A DNA stretch of 64,000 nt from Pyrenochaeta sp. MPI-SDFR-AT-0127 (Eukaryota; Ascomycota; Dothideomycetes; Pleosporales; Cucurbitariaceae), in contig JAGTJM010000003.1 in assembly GCA_020747015.1 (NCBI GenBank), positions 682,001 to 746,000 on the forward strand, written 5' to 3'. This document shows positions 1 through 9,927 of the stretch, piece by piece; the first letter of the stretch is position 1; each line of letters starts with the position of its first letter. The position numbers and the translations under genes are program-made. The notes below the pieces were generated by a model. It saw only the letters and a program-made list of their open reading frames with translations, did no database searches and was not told where the DNA came from.

Positions 1-551
1 TCGAATCTCCAAAAATTTCATCCCCAAAGATCTCATCTCCAAAACCCTCATCCTCCAAGTCGTCATCGTCCAAAACCTCATCGTCCAAGACCTCTTCCTC
101 CAAAACCTTGTCTCCTAAGATCGCGTCCCCAAAGATTGCATCTCCCAAGCTTGCATCTCCAAAGACGCCGTCGCCAAAGGCCGCGTCGCCTAAAGCCGGG
201 CCCGGAGGAATCCTGTCGAGCATGAGAATTGGGTCTTATGCGGAAGACCCAGCGGAAGATAACACAGAGGTTTCTGAACTAAGGGCCGCTTGCCTTAAAC
301 AAGTGAGCGGTGTGACAGGGTTAGGAGGAAGGCGTCTTGCCATTGTTCTGAAGCAAACATCGTCTGGCGAGTGGTACGCTGCGCTGAAAGATACCAGCTC
401 AGACAAATATCTGAAGATGTGGATGAACCGTAGCAAGACATACCCAACGCAAACCGAAGCCCTTGAAGCGTACCTGGTGTTTGTGAAGAAAATGAAGACG
501 GATTGCAGATTATTCCCCATGTCGCCGAAATCGAGCAAGACGAAGCCGTAA
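1..551 (+). CDS. Ser-Pro-Lys repeat protein, 3' part only (5' end outside window)
   Basis: The frame is open from base 3 to a TAA at 549-551 and has no convincing ATG in its first part, so the start lies upstream of the window. The visible N-terminal part is low complexity: repeated SPK and SSK units (SPKIA, SPKLA, SPKTP, SPKAA) followed by a Gly-Pro-Gly-Gly break. A non-repetitive region of about 110 residues follows, with an acidic stretch (YAEDPAEDNTE) and a C-terminus that returns to SPKSSKTKP. SPK/SPKK motifs are known in DNA-binding tails such as histone H1 and are also sites for proline-directed kinases; either role here is inference. I do not recognise the C-terminal domain. No intron is needed in the visible part. 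Real coding is likely because the repeat stays in one frame. Confidence 0.55.
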   Translation, partial: ESPKISSPKISSPKPSSSKSSSSKTSSSKTSSSKTLSPKIASPKIASPKLASPKTPSPKAASPKAGPGGILSSMRIGSYAEDPAEDNTEVSELRAACLKQVSGVTGLGGRRLAIVLKQTSSGEWYAALKDTSSDKYLKMWMNRSKTYPTQTEALEAYLVFVKKMKTDCRLFPMSPKSSKTKP

Positions 552-1753
552 TCAAGTAATCGACATAATCGAGAGACTGAGAACCGCCTGTGTGGCAACG
601 TAATGGCAGCGATTTGGGCAGCGCCCCACCAGTCAGAGACAGGAGTTGAAGCACCTGGGCAGGACTCAGAGTAGCTGTGTACTAGTATTCGGAGTTCAAA
701 AGGCATTCAGGCGCATAAATTAGACACTGACATCTCCTTTCACTCATACCAGGCGTTGGGCATTTGGAGCCACGCCTCAATCGGGTGCGGACAATCCTTG
801 GGAAAGCGGCAGTCGGTGTACTCGCCTACACTACTTATTGCTGCTTTTGCATGCCCGGCATTTACATAACCAGACTAATATAATGTTTTGAGCTGCGTCA
901 AACTAACCACAGACTGGTTGGTTACAGCCGCAGCGCTATTGTATATATAGGATTAGCAGTCTGTACAGTATTGTATTAAAGAGATATCAAGGCTTCTTGG
1001 TGGATGACCACTAGCAAGTTTACCTATTCTATAGTTTTGTGTCATGGAAAATTGCTTCATCGCGAATATGTAAAGGCCAGAAACTCAAATTTTGTGCTTT
1101 TGTTGCTCCATCCCAGGTGCCATCGCTTCGTGCTTCAAAACAGAATGTTCCGGAACTCCCTGACTTCCACAGCCATACTTTTTACTGCAAGCAGGCCAAT
1201 GAGTACAAAGATGGATCTTGAAATCACGATAACGTCAATCCCTTTGTAAGAAGAACGTCGCCAAACCAAAAAAACCACAGGTACTCAAATCTCTCATAAC
1301 CCTGACTATGTACACGGCTTATTTTTCTGCTGCATGCTAGCACTAGTAATGTGCAACAGGTAATTCTAATGTGCAGACGTTTTTGCCCCCAACATTTAAT
1401 TATCAAATCGAAGTGACGCTTTCTGCCCCAGGCATACAGAGACCCTCAGTTCGATACGCAAAAACAAATGCTGTCACGGCTCTTTCCACCATCAGAACAT
1501 CTAGTAAGGTCATACCTGAACCTGTAAATTATACATGAGTGCTCCCGAGTCACTATCAGTTTTGTATCACATATATCGTGAAGATGCACGCCAGTTCGCC
1601 ACCAGCGTTAGCATTGTGAAACCGAGCCGCCACATCTCCGATTTACTGTCATATGATTTCACGATATCCAGAGTTCTCACTTGCTGTTATAGGTGATTGT
1701 TCTAGGTTGAGACATGCTTAGCACGCGATTTATAGTACAAAGTTAACGTTCTT
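552..1753. other. intergenic, convergent gene ends
   Basis: Region between two genes that end toward each other. Only short open frames without family signatures are present, the longest 81 codons at 1004-1249. It should hold both 3' UTRs; I see no RNA gene or mobile element. Confidence 0.5.
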
Positions 1754-4700
1754 TTATCCGCTGATATGCATATCCTCCAGCAGCCATGCATTTAGAGTTT
1801 CAAGCGAAGATTGTGTGCTAGGATGGTGAGGGCCAATGACTTTCTCTCCCATCTGCAAGCATTCTTCCATCAGTGATATCGCCCTACTTTGGTGACCAAG
1901 ACTGTTCAACGTAAAAGCGAGGTTGTTCATGCTAATCAGCGTGTCAGGATGCTCCTCTCCTAGCACTCTCTTTCTTATCTCTAGTACTCGCACTTCTAGC
2001 TCTTCTGCCTCTGCCCACCGGCCCTGATTACTATACGTTGATGCTAGGTTGCCCATGCTAATCAGCGTGTTAGGATGCTCCTCTCCTAGCACACTCCTTC
2101 TTATCTCTAGTACTTGCACTTCTAGCTCTTCTGCCTCTGCCCACCGGCCCTGATTACGGTACGTTGATGCTAGGTTGCCCATGCTAATCAGCGTGTTAGG
2201 ATGCTTCTCTCCTAGCACCCTCTTTCTTATCTCTAGTACTTGCACTTCTAGCTCTTCTGCCTCTATCCACCGGCCCTGGTCACTGTACGTTAATGCTAGG
2301 TTGTTCATACTAGTCAGCGTGTTAGGATGCTCCTCTCCTAGCACCCTCCTTCTTATCTCTAGTACTTGTACTTTTAGCTCTTCTGCCTCTGTCCACTGGC
2401 CCTGATCACTATACGTTGATGCTAGGTTGGCCATACTAGTCAGCGTGTTAGGATGCTCCTCTCCTAGCACCCTCTTTCTTATCTCTAGTACTTGCACTTC
2501 TAGCTCTTCTGCCTCTGTCCACCGGCCCTGATCACGGTACGTTGATGCTAGGTTGCCCATACTAGTTAGCGTATCAGGATGCTCCTCTCCTAGCACACTC
2601 CTTCTTATCTCTAGTACTTGCACTTCTAGCTCTTCTGCCTCTATCCACCGGCCCTGGTTACTGTACGTTGATGCTAGGTTGGCCATACTAATCAGCGTGT
2701 CAGGATGCTTCTCTCCTAGTACATTCTTTCTTATCTGTAGTATTTGGACCTTCAGCTCTTCTGCCTCTATCCACCGGCCCTGATTACTGTACGTTGATGC
2801 TAGGTTGGCCATACTAGTCAGCGTGTCAAGATGCTCTTCTCCAAATACCCTCCTTCTTATCTCTAGTACTTGCACTTCTAGCTCTTCTGCCTCTATCCAC
2901 CGGCCCTGGTTACGGTACGTTGATGCTAGGTTGGCCATACTAGTCAGCGTGTCAGGATGCTCCTCTCCAAGCACCCTCTTGCTTATCTCCATTTCTTCCA
3001 AGGCGTAGGCTTCTGATTCATTGTACCTCCCATCACTGTACAGGCACGTGGCAAACTTCCAAAGGAGGGCTGTTCTCTCCTGCGCATCCTCAGTGTATTT
3101 TGACCCGAGGACGTAACGCGCATGGGTTAAGTATAACCTCCACATGCTTCGATTCCTGTGGTCGTCGTCTGGAAACACCTCTTCTAACCGCTTTAACGCT
3201 TTAGTACTCCATTCTACCAGCGACCCTCGTTCCTGGAGCCAGCTCCGAGTTGCAAGATGCACTAGCCGATGGACATCGAGAGCATTATCGGCAGGCCGTC
3301 TACCAACGAATGAATATGCATGGAGCATCCCAATCGCATCTGTCTCCTTCTTTCGAGATAAGCCGGGCGGAAGAAGTGACTGCGGAATATCCTTTGGGTC
3401 TACGCACGACATAAACGATAGGTACTCAGCTGCAAGAGGGTCGAGCCTTTGAATGTGTTCAAACGATACCAGCCACGTCATTGCCACTGGGTTCTTAATA
3501 TCCTCGTATCTCCCATCATCTTCGAAGTCTTCGCTAAGGAGATCTATCACGTCTTGCTCTTGCTCTCCTAGGAGCGACAGATAGTCCAAGAGCACAATTC
3601 CAGTCTCGTTTATGTATGCGGCTGCCTGCACGATCGCAAGCGGAAGGAAGGTGAGTTGCTCGAGCAGCTTCTGTGCGTCCTGGACGCAAGCCAGGAGCTC
3701 CTGGTTGATCAATGATTTGGCAAGTAACTGCATTGCCATCTCTTCATCCATCTCTGGCACCTCGATCACGTTCGGCGCCACAGCAATTTTAACAGCAACC
3801 TTTCTGTTCCGCGTAGTGCAAACGACACACCCTCGCTGGCTCTTTGGCAAGCAGTTTCTCAACTCGTGGGCCCATATGTCCATGTCATCGACGTTGTCGA
3901 CTATGAACAGCCACTGGCCGGCAGACTCCTGACTTAAGTGGCGTTGCACTAGCTTTTTTACGTCGGTCTGCTTCTGGATTCCAGGCACCCCAAGCTGCTG
4001 GCCAACGTCTGTGAATGCTCGTTGAAGGTTTTCAGCGCTGGTCGCTGGTATCCAAAAGATTGAGCAGTCTGGGTAGTTGTCTTTTATCCGATAAGCTAGT
4101 TCGAGCACAAGTTGAGTTTTGCCCACGCCACCTAGTCCACTGATTGCAATTTTTGGTGCTTGTGCTGTAAAGAGAGCGTTCTCGAGTCGATCGAGGTAGG
4201 AGTTTCGGCCTACGAATCGCGGGTTTCTTTCAAAAGGGACGGTCCAGCAGGCCTTAGGAACGGCTATTGGTGTGTTAGGTCAAGAAAAAAGAATGCAACG
4301 CTGCTTACTTGGCTGCTTTGAAGTACTATGACGAATCTCTTACTCCTTCGTGATGTTAGCATTTTCATCACAACTACAGATGCAGCACAGGGCTGACCTT
4401 CATAGTGGACGCAAAACCAGTCTCTGTTTTATCTACATAATGTTAGCGCCAAATGGCACTTTTACTTAAGTAAAGTCTGTAGTGCACACACTCTCTTTCT
4501 GTTTCAAATTCGAGACACAATCTCGCATGCGAGACCTTTGTTCCTGTTGGCCAAGGTACTCTTCCGTTGCTGCCTCGATTAGCCCTTGCTCTTGGTATTC
4601 GGCCAGCCGGACGGCTTGGAGGCCCTGCTGAACATTGAAGCGGAAATAACGGTTCGTGTCAAAGTGTTGTCGCCATCGTGATACAAATTTATCCGCTGTC

Positions 4701-5636
4701 CTCTCCGTCTCAGTTGCGATACCTACTAACGTCTTGGACAGAAACTTTATCGTCTTATCCTCGATCGCCTTCTTTCCAGGATGGCCTGTTCCAATGGAGA
4801 TAAAGCACTTCACTTGACGCTGGAGATCTGCCGTTTCAGAGCACCAAATGTTGGATGCTTCATCCTCGACCTCATCCACAGGGTTGTTTGCGCCCAGTGC
4901 ACCATCGACAAACTTGCGGGTACCAATCTGGGCAACATCGAAGAAGCTCGTCGCAGCGGACGTTGCAAGTGCAGCTTCGCATATTGTGGCTGATATATCT
5001 GGCTCATCTGGCAGCAAGTAGCTTCTTAAGCGCCTAATTCCTTTGGTTTCATGGGAAGTGGTGCACACGAACCTGAATCACTGTTAACAGATCCTTCTTG
5101 ACATGCGTGGTCGAAATACCTACACCCTGCAACCACGCTTAACACCGTCATTCAGCTTCGCTGTTTCCGGGATGCCGCGACCGGTGATAACTTGTTTAAT
5201 CGCCTTCTCAAGTGTTGCTGAGTCGAACTGCGGCTTGGTGTTGCCTTTGAAACTGATAGGGAACTTATTCAGCTTCTCGCCAAATACGGTCTTCATAAGT
5301 CCGCTGTATGCCGTGATACATTCATCTACATCCATCTCAAGCCGGCCTAGCATAATAGCAATCAGCCTTGCCAGGTTAGCTAGAACTCAAAGCTTTTTAG
5401 TCGACTGCGTACCCGCCCGTGCTGGTGCCACCAATAAGGTCGAACACGTCGCATGGCTTTACGGAGGGACGACCGGCATCCTGGCGTTGATTATTCAGTC
5501 GTGTCATAAGGCCTTTCAGGATGTAGAGGCTCGACAGCCCGCGGACCCCACCGCCGTCGAGCGACAACAGGCAGAGGCCGGTGGTGTCCAGTGGATCTGG
5601 CTCGTCGCCATGCTGCGTCGCTAGCCTCTGTGCCAT
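1754..5636 (-). CDS. fungal NLR: patatin-like phospholipase, NB-ARC ATPase, TPR repeats
   Basis: A STAND/NLR-type protein, a class linked in fungi to non-self recognition. Exon 1 (5636-5413) carries the patatin oxyanion loop DGGGVRG (residues 27-33) and the nucleophile motif GTSTG. Intron 5412-5367 joins GG to LIAIMLGRLEMDVDECI. Exon 2 is 5366-5124 and intron 5123-5073 has donor GTAGGT. Exon 3, from 5072, holds the catalytic Asp motif (FVDGALGANNPVDEV). The junction between about 4490 and 4267 is unresolved; one option is donor GTGTGT near 4490 with an acceptor near 4267. The next exon begins near 4266 and reads PFERNPRFVGR, then Walker A GLGGVGKTQ, Walker B WLFIVDNVDD, the sensor TTRNR, LPLAIVQAAAYI and an MHD-like VHRLVH, then TPRs to the stop at 1754. 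Predicted length is about 1150 residues. Patatin domains hydrolyse lipid acyl esters; the substrate here is unknown. Confidence 0.88.
1925..2932 (-). repeat. eight tandem 126-bp TPR repeats
   Basis: Eight head-to-tail 42-codon units inside the NLR gene, each beginning NLA(S/L)TY and ending near TLxSM(A/G/N). They are of the kinesin-light-chain TPR type (consensus parts GRWxEAEELEVQVLEIR and VLGEEHPxTL). A diverged ninth unit follows toward the C-terminus (NLAFTLNSLG). Differences between units concentrate at a few codons: R/S-N/D after NLASTY, I/T/A after GRW, RR/RS/KR/KN after EIR, and D/N after HP. This is typical of repeats that exchange sequence by unequal crossing over or gene conversion. 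Confidence 0.9.
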
Positions 5637-6132
5637 CTAAACGCTTGTCACGGACTGTGTTTGTTGTTTGTAGAGTGTCTGACCACTTCTTAAGGTCAGA
5701 AGCATAGAGAGAGACCATCGTAAGCAGAGGTATGGTCTTTGGGCTGAAGGAAGGCTGAGAGCTGGGGTGCTGCTCGCGTAGCCCGGCAAGACTTACTCGG
5801 CTGTGCATCTGCCTGCAGTCCGGCGCTTAGATTCCCTGAAGCAATCGACAGCATGCTCAAGACCACGATAATATTCTAGTTTAAACCTGGTTCCATGGTG
5901 AGATGTCAATGCAAAAAAAAGTAGACAATGACTATAAGTCTGTAAGCTCGCGAGAGAAGATGTGAGGTGCTCGAAAGACGATCAGGCTGAGGCGCGGATC
6001 GGGATTCTGTCACAGGTGAATAGATAGTAGTCTTGCTTTGAATCGAATGCTTCAGCTACAACGATTATTCCCATCCTGGATGAGACGAGTTCATGGGCCC
6101 AAACTCTAGTGTTTAAACTATTCTCCAGATAT
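5637..6132. promoter_or_regulatory. NLR upstream region and nop14 3' flank
   Basis: Contains the presumed promoter and 5' UTR of the minus-strand NLR gene and, at its far end, the 3' UTR of nop14, also minus strand. I see no separate gene. Confidence 0.4.
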
Positions 6133-8652
6133 CTAGCCCCTCTTCCTTCCTCGCTTCTCCCTCTCATAAGCCTTAGCCTCTCTGCCCTCTTCACCCTGGA
6201 TCTCCGCCACAAGCCTCTTGTACTTGGCTTCGTATGCCTTGTCCTTCTCCTTCTTCTCGCGGAGACTCTCTCTGGCCACAAAGTTCGCATCCTTTCGGAG
6301 TTCTCTGAGGGCTCCCTTCCTCTCCCTCCTGTACTCCTTCTGCAGACGAATGGCTTCCGAGCGTTCCTTGTCGGGGTCGTAGTGCTTGTTCGGGTCGAAG
6401 GATTCTTCGAATTTGGGAACGGAGGTTTTGACAGGGAGGGGCCGGTGGTGATGCAGGAGTTGCGGCCGGCGCTTTGAGCGCGCGAGAGAGAGGCGGGCAT
6501 GGAGGTTTTGGACGGTTGAGGTCTGCTTGGCAGCCTTCAATGGGGCAAGAAGAGGTGTGAAGATCTCGATGAATGAGGGCGAAGAACTCCATAGCTCTGC
6601 AGCAACGAGTATGTTCTTGCTGTGAGCAGTAAGGAGGATCGGTGTAGCCTGCGACGATCTGAGGCAGAGGCCGGTGTAGCGAATGAGCTCTGGAACGTAA
6701 CGTTTCGCGAAGCTCTGATATTGAAGACACAGTGCACCAATGAAAGCACCGGTGGCAACGTCCTTTGTGGAGTTGGGAGTAGTGAGACCCATCCATCGCG
6801 CCATGAGAGTAATGGCAGGCGTGACGACCTGGTGAAAATGGTCGGACGTGGGAAATATTGACCCAATAGCTGTGAGTATCGTCAAGTCTCCAGCAGTTGG
6901 ATCATTCGAAGTGTGAAGTCGCTTGAGATGCTCTCGGAACTGTGTTGATATCTGTACAGGATACGATCTCGACATGGAGTGGATATGGCGAATGATGGCC
7001 TCGATCACAGCTAATGATACAGCTGGTGTTTGATTCGAGAGATACGATACATGATCGATAAGCGCACATGCGAAATCGGCCAGCTTGTTCTTGTTGTCTG
7101 CGTGAAGTCCAGCATGGTAGAGGGCTCGTATCCTTTGGATGACAACAGAGATATCTTTGGGTTCAACCTTCTTGAACACATCGAGGAGCTCTTCATGTGA
7201 TCGAGGACACGCATATGTAAATGCTAGCTTTGAGGAGGTAACATCAGGTCCCAGGGTAAGAACACCTTTGACGGCTTTCGGCTGCTCCTTGCGCTCTGGC
7301 AGGACATTCTTGAGAAAGTCGGCATCATCATCGTCCATGGCCATGGTGTCATCGATTGCAGAGCCGTCATCTGATTCATCTTCTGAGACATCTGCTTCCG
7401 AGTCTGTCGCAATGAGATCGTCGTCCACTATGAAGTCGTCCTCATCCTCAACACCCTCTGGTCTGCTGAACTGTCCTGGCGCATTTGCTAGTCCAAATTC
7501 AGCCGCATCATCGTGTTCACTCTCAACATCCTCATCTTCTTCATTGTCTCCATTCTTGTTTTTGGGAGGCTCTTCATCGTCGCTTATTGGCTCTCCTCTC
7601 ATCCTCTTCATACGCTTCTCCTCAAGCTCCCTTAACCGTTTCGCATCCTCTCTTGCTTTCTCTTCTTCGGTCTTTGTTCGCTCTGTCGGTTTTGCTCGCT
7701 CATCTTGAAGCATTTGGCGCACCCTCACGTCATACTCCTTGTCTTTCGCTTGCTGTGAGCTTCCCGCGAGGAGAGCTGCACGATCAGAGTTCATGCCAAA
7801 GTCGTTCTTTGGCGCTTCTTTGGGTGCTTCTGGCTCGGGCTTCTTGTTGATGTGTCCTCGAAGCGCTGCCAAGACATCATTAAGATCCTTATCCAGCTCT
7901 TGAATCAACTCATCGTCGTCCTCTTTCTGTGCCTGTCGCTCGTACTTGTGGAGCTTAGATTTGGCAATGACTTCTTTCATGACCTCAGCTTTGCTCTTTT
8001 TCCTCTCTGGCTGCTCTTCCTCAGGTACATCTTCGCCCTCTTCGCCGTCATCTTCTCCTCCCCGCCTCTTCCTCTTTAGAAAACCATCCTCGCCGTCACT
8101 GGAGCCACTAATGCTTGCGGCATCATAATCTTCCTCCCCAATCTTATCGTCAAATTTCAAGGACTGTCCATCGTGCGTGAGCATGACTTCGTCATCGCCA
8201 TCCTCAAGATCAAACACATTCCCGCCCCTCTTGCGCTGCTGTTCCCTCTCAAATCGTGCCATCATCCGATCCTCCAAAGTCATTGTCGGATCATTCTCGC
8301 CTATCCGCCGATCCAGAATACCGCCCACTTTATTCTTGCGATGCATCTCAGGCAGTAACGTTTTCCTTCTTGTCTCCTCGCCCTGGCTCTTTGTCACACC
8401 AGGTCTCCCCAGAATCTTCTTCGTAGCATTTTCGGGCTGGTTTGAGACATAGTCAAATTTCTTAGGGCGAGAAAGATGCTTGAATTCGAAAGGATTGAAG
8501 GACTCGCGAATGGAGGCGAGGGCAGAGGCCTTTTGGGCACGCTGGTCGGCATTCTTGTTCTGCGATTTCTGCTGCTTTTTGGATTTTTGCGGGCCGGTTA
8601 TGCCTTGTTCGCGCAGGGAGGCTTTCAGCCGCTTCAGCTGAGAGGGCGGCAT
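6133..8652 (-). CDS. nop14: Nop14, nucleolar SSU processome protein
   Basis: Single exon, 839 residues, ATG at 8650-8652. Nop14 is a nucleolar component of the small-subunit processome and is needed for 18S rRNA maturation and 40S export with Noc4 and Emg1. The N-terminus is basic (MPPSQLKRLK, many KK pairs). The conserved Nop14 block follows at about 55-130 (FEFKHLSRPKKFDYV, GRPGVTKSQGEETRRKTLLPEM, KNKVGGILDRRIGENDPTMT, EDRMMARFEREQ). The middle is strongly acidic (about 370-460), and the C-terminal helical region ends in a very basic tail (KAYEREKRGRKRG), as in the family. Length fits the usual 800-900 residues. It is divergent from the next gene over a 276-bp spacer. Large antisense open frames here are shadows of its charged codon runs. 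Confidence 0.95.
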   Translation of the reverse strand: MPPSQLKRLKASLREQGITGPQKSKKQQKSQNKNADQRAQKASALASIRESFNPFEFKHLSRPKKFDYVSNQPENATKKILGRPGVTKSQGEETRRKTLLPEMHRKNKVGGILDRRIGENDPTMTLEDRMMARFEREQQRKRGGNVFDLEDGDDEVMLTHDGQSLKFDDKIGEEDYDAASISGSSDGEDGFLKRKRRGGEDDGEEGEDVPEEEQPERKKSKAEVMKEVIAKSKLHKYERQAQKEDDDELIQELDKDLNDVLAALRGHINKKPEPEAPKEAPKNDFGMNSDRAALLAGSSQQAKDKEYDVRVRQMLQDERAKPTERTKTEEEKAREDAKRLRELEEKRMKRMRGEPISDDEEPPKNKNGDNEEDEDVESEHDDAAEFGLANAPGQFSRPEGVEDEDDFIVDDDLIATDSEADVSEDESDDGSAIDDTMAMDDDDADFLKNVLPERKEQPKAVKGVLTLGPDVTSSKLAFTYACPRSHEELLDVFKKVEPKDISVVIQRIRALYHAGLHADNKNKLADFACALIDHVSYLSNQTPAVSLAVIEAIIRHIHSMSRSYPVQISTQFREHLKRLHTSNDPTAGDLTILTAIGSIFPTSDHFHQVVTPAITLMARWMGLTTPNSTKDVATGAFIGALCLQYQSFAKRYVPELIRYTGLCLRSSQATPILLTAHSKNILVAAELWSSSPSFIEIFTPLLAPLKAAKQTSTVQNLHARLSLARSKRRPQLLHHHRPLPVKTSVPKFEESFDPNKHYDPDKERSEAIRLQKEYRRERKGALRELRKDANFVARESLREKKEKDKAYEAKYKRLVAEIQGEEGREAKAYEREKRGRKRG

Positions 8653-8928
8653 TATGTAGGGGGTTATGGAGCCGCGAAGGGCCTTGGAGTTTGTAAACGT
8701 GCGCGGTGCGGTGTGCAGAGGATGGACGTCGTGAAGCCATTAAAATTTCCCAGAGGACAGGGATCTTTGTCGCGTGCATGAGCTAGCGTGCCGCAACCCT
8801 GCGGATGCTCCCCACATGCCATACCGGTAGCCGACATCATCGTTCACGACAGCCTACGAACGTTTACAGGGCCATGTCTTTACTGCTCATGAATTCGAGC
8901 TTCGCACGATGATCCCCACTCCACAGTC
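8653..8928. promoter_or_regulatory. bidirectional promoter region
   Basis: A 276-bp spacer between two divergent start codons (nop14 at 8652, the ARM-like gene at 8929). It must contain both promoters, so the genes may be co-regulated. No TATA box is obvious. Confidence 0.5.
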
Positions 8929-9624
8929 ATGGCCTCCAAGATACCCGACCACTGGCTCTGGCTAGGCCTCGGTACGTAAAATTACCTAGCCTCATATATA
9001 AATACTTACATCTCCCCAGGCGTCTTCACATTCATCGCCGTAAAGCAAGTCTCCCGCGGTCTTCACAACATCCGCACCCTTACTGAAATCCACGACGTTC
9101 CTCCACCCCGCCTAACTATCCTGCCCGCCGCACCCACGCACCAAGAAGACGCCATCAAGACATCATCTCTCCTCACGCTCGCAACATCCCACAACACCGA
9201 GATCCGCTCCAGTGCGACCAAGATCCTATGCACGCGTTTCTACGCCTCCGACAGCGCCAAGAAGGCGCTAGTCCGTGACCTGAGCAGCAAAGACGATGAG
9301 GTAAAGCACCGCGCGCAACTGGCCCTCAATCTCCTCTGCGAAATGGGTGTCTGGAGAGAGTACAGTGTCCCGCCACCGAGGCCACGAGGATCATGGCGGC
9401 TCTTAGGCCAACGGGACTGGAATGTGCAGAGAGACACTACCGAGCGCGACTTGAGGAGGAGACGTAGGGAGGCTATGGTTATTCATGAAGGTGACGAACC
9501 GCTTAGTCGGGATGATGTGTATATGAGGGACCGGACTGGTCGGATTAGCAGTGATTCTGCACGGCCGGGAAACGAGAGGACGCAAAGTGAGGAGTTGTTG
9601 AATGAGCTGTTGACGGCAGAGTAA
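8929..9624 (+). CDS. armadillo-like fungal protein with N-terminal membrane anchor
   Basis: Two exons, 8929-8971 and 9020-9624, give 215 residues. The intron has donor GTACGT and acceptor CCCCAG. The N-terminus has one hydrophobic segment (HWLWLGLGVFTFIAVKQ, about residues 8-24), probably a signal anchor. After a Pro-rich link, residues about 55-120 form helical pairs that look like one or two armadillo/HEAT repeats (LLTLATSHNTEIRSSATKIL and SSKDDEVKHRAQLALNLLCE). The C-terminal third is charged (RDLRRRRREAM) and probably disordered. I do not know the function; small ARM-like proteins of this design are common in ascomycetes. It is convergent with the LETM1 gene and shares a spacer with nop14. 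Confidence 0.75.
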
Positions 9625-9927
9625 AGTGGAGCCAGCTGCCTAGAGAGGGATCACTCGAGAAAGAAAACATGCCCCTTCTTTGGCGTGTTCGAGGTGCGAC
9701 CGAGATTGTGCTTTAGTTATGATACCCTTCTGTACACAGTAAACGAATCGTCAATGATCTCTCAGTTCTTGCAATGATTTCTGTCGTTGTATATGTACAG
9801 TTCTATTCATCTCATCCAATGAGAAGGTTTGGGTATTTTCTATGCATCTTGTTTGGCAAACGCCAATGAAGGGGGTTGGGGTTCATATCTAGTCACACAA
9901 AGTAGAGAATCAAATGTAGGTTCTTCC
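9625..9927. other. convergent 3' flanks
   Basis: About 300 bp between the stop codons of the ARM-like gene and the LETM1 gene. It should hold both 3' UTRs; nothing else is seen. Confidence 0.4.

Noticed and set aside
2175..3932. Plus-strand repeated open frames over the NLR gene
   Set aside because: They recur with the 126-bp repeat period and are the reverse reading of the TPR array and NB-ARC.
6109..8781. Several antisense open frames over nop14
   Set aside because: They are shadows of Lys/Glu/Asp-rich codons in nop14 and have low-complexity Ser/Leu products.
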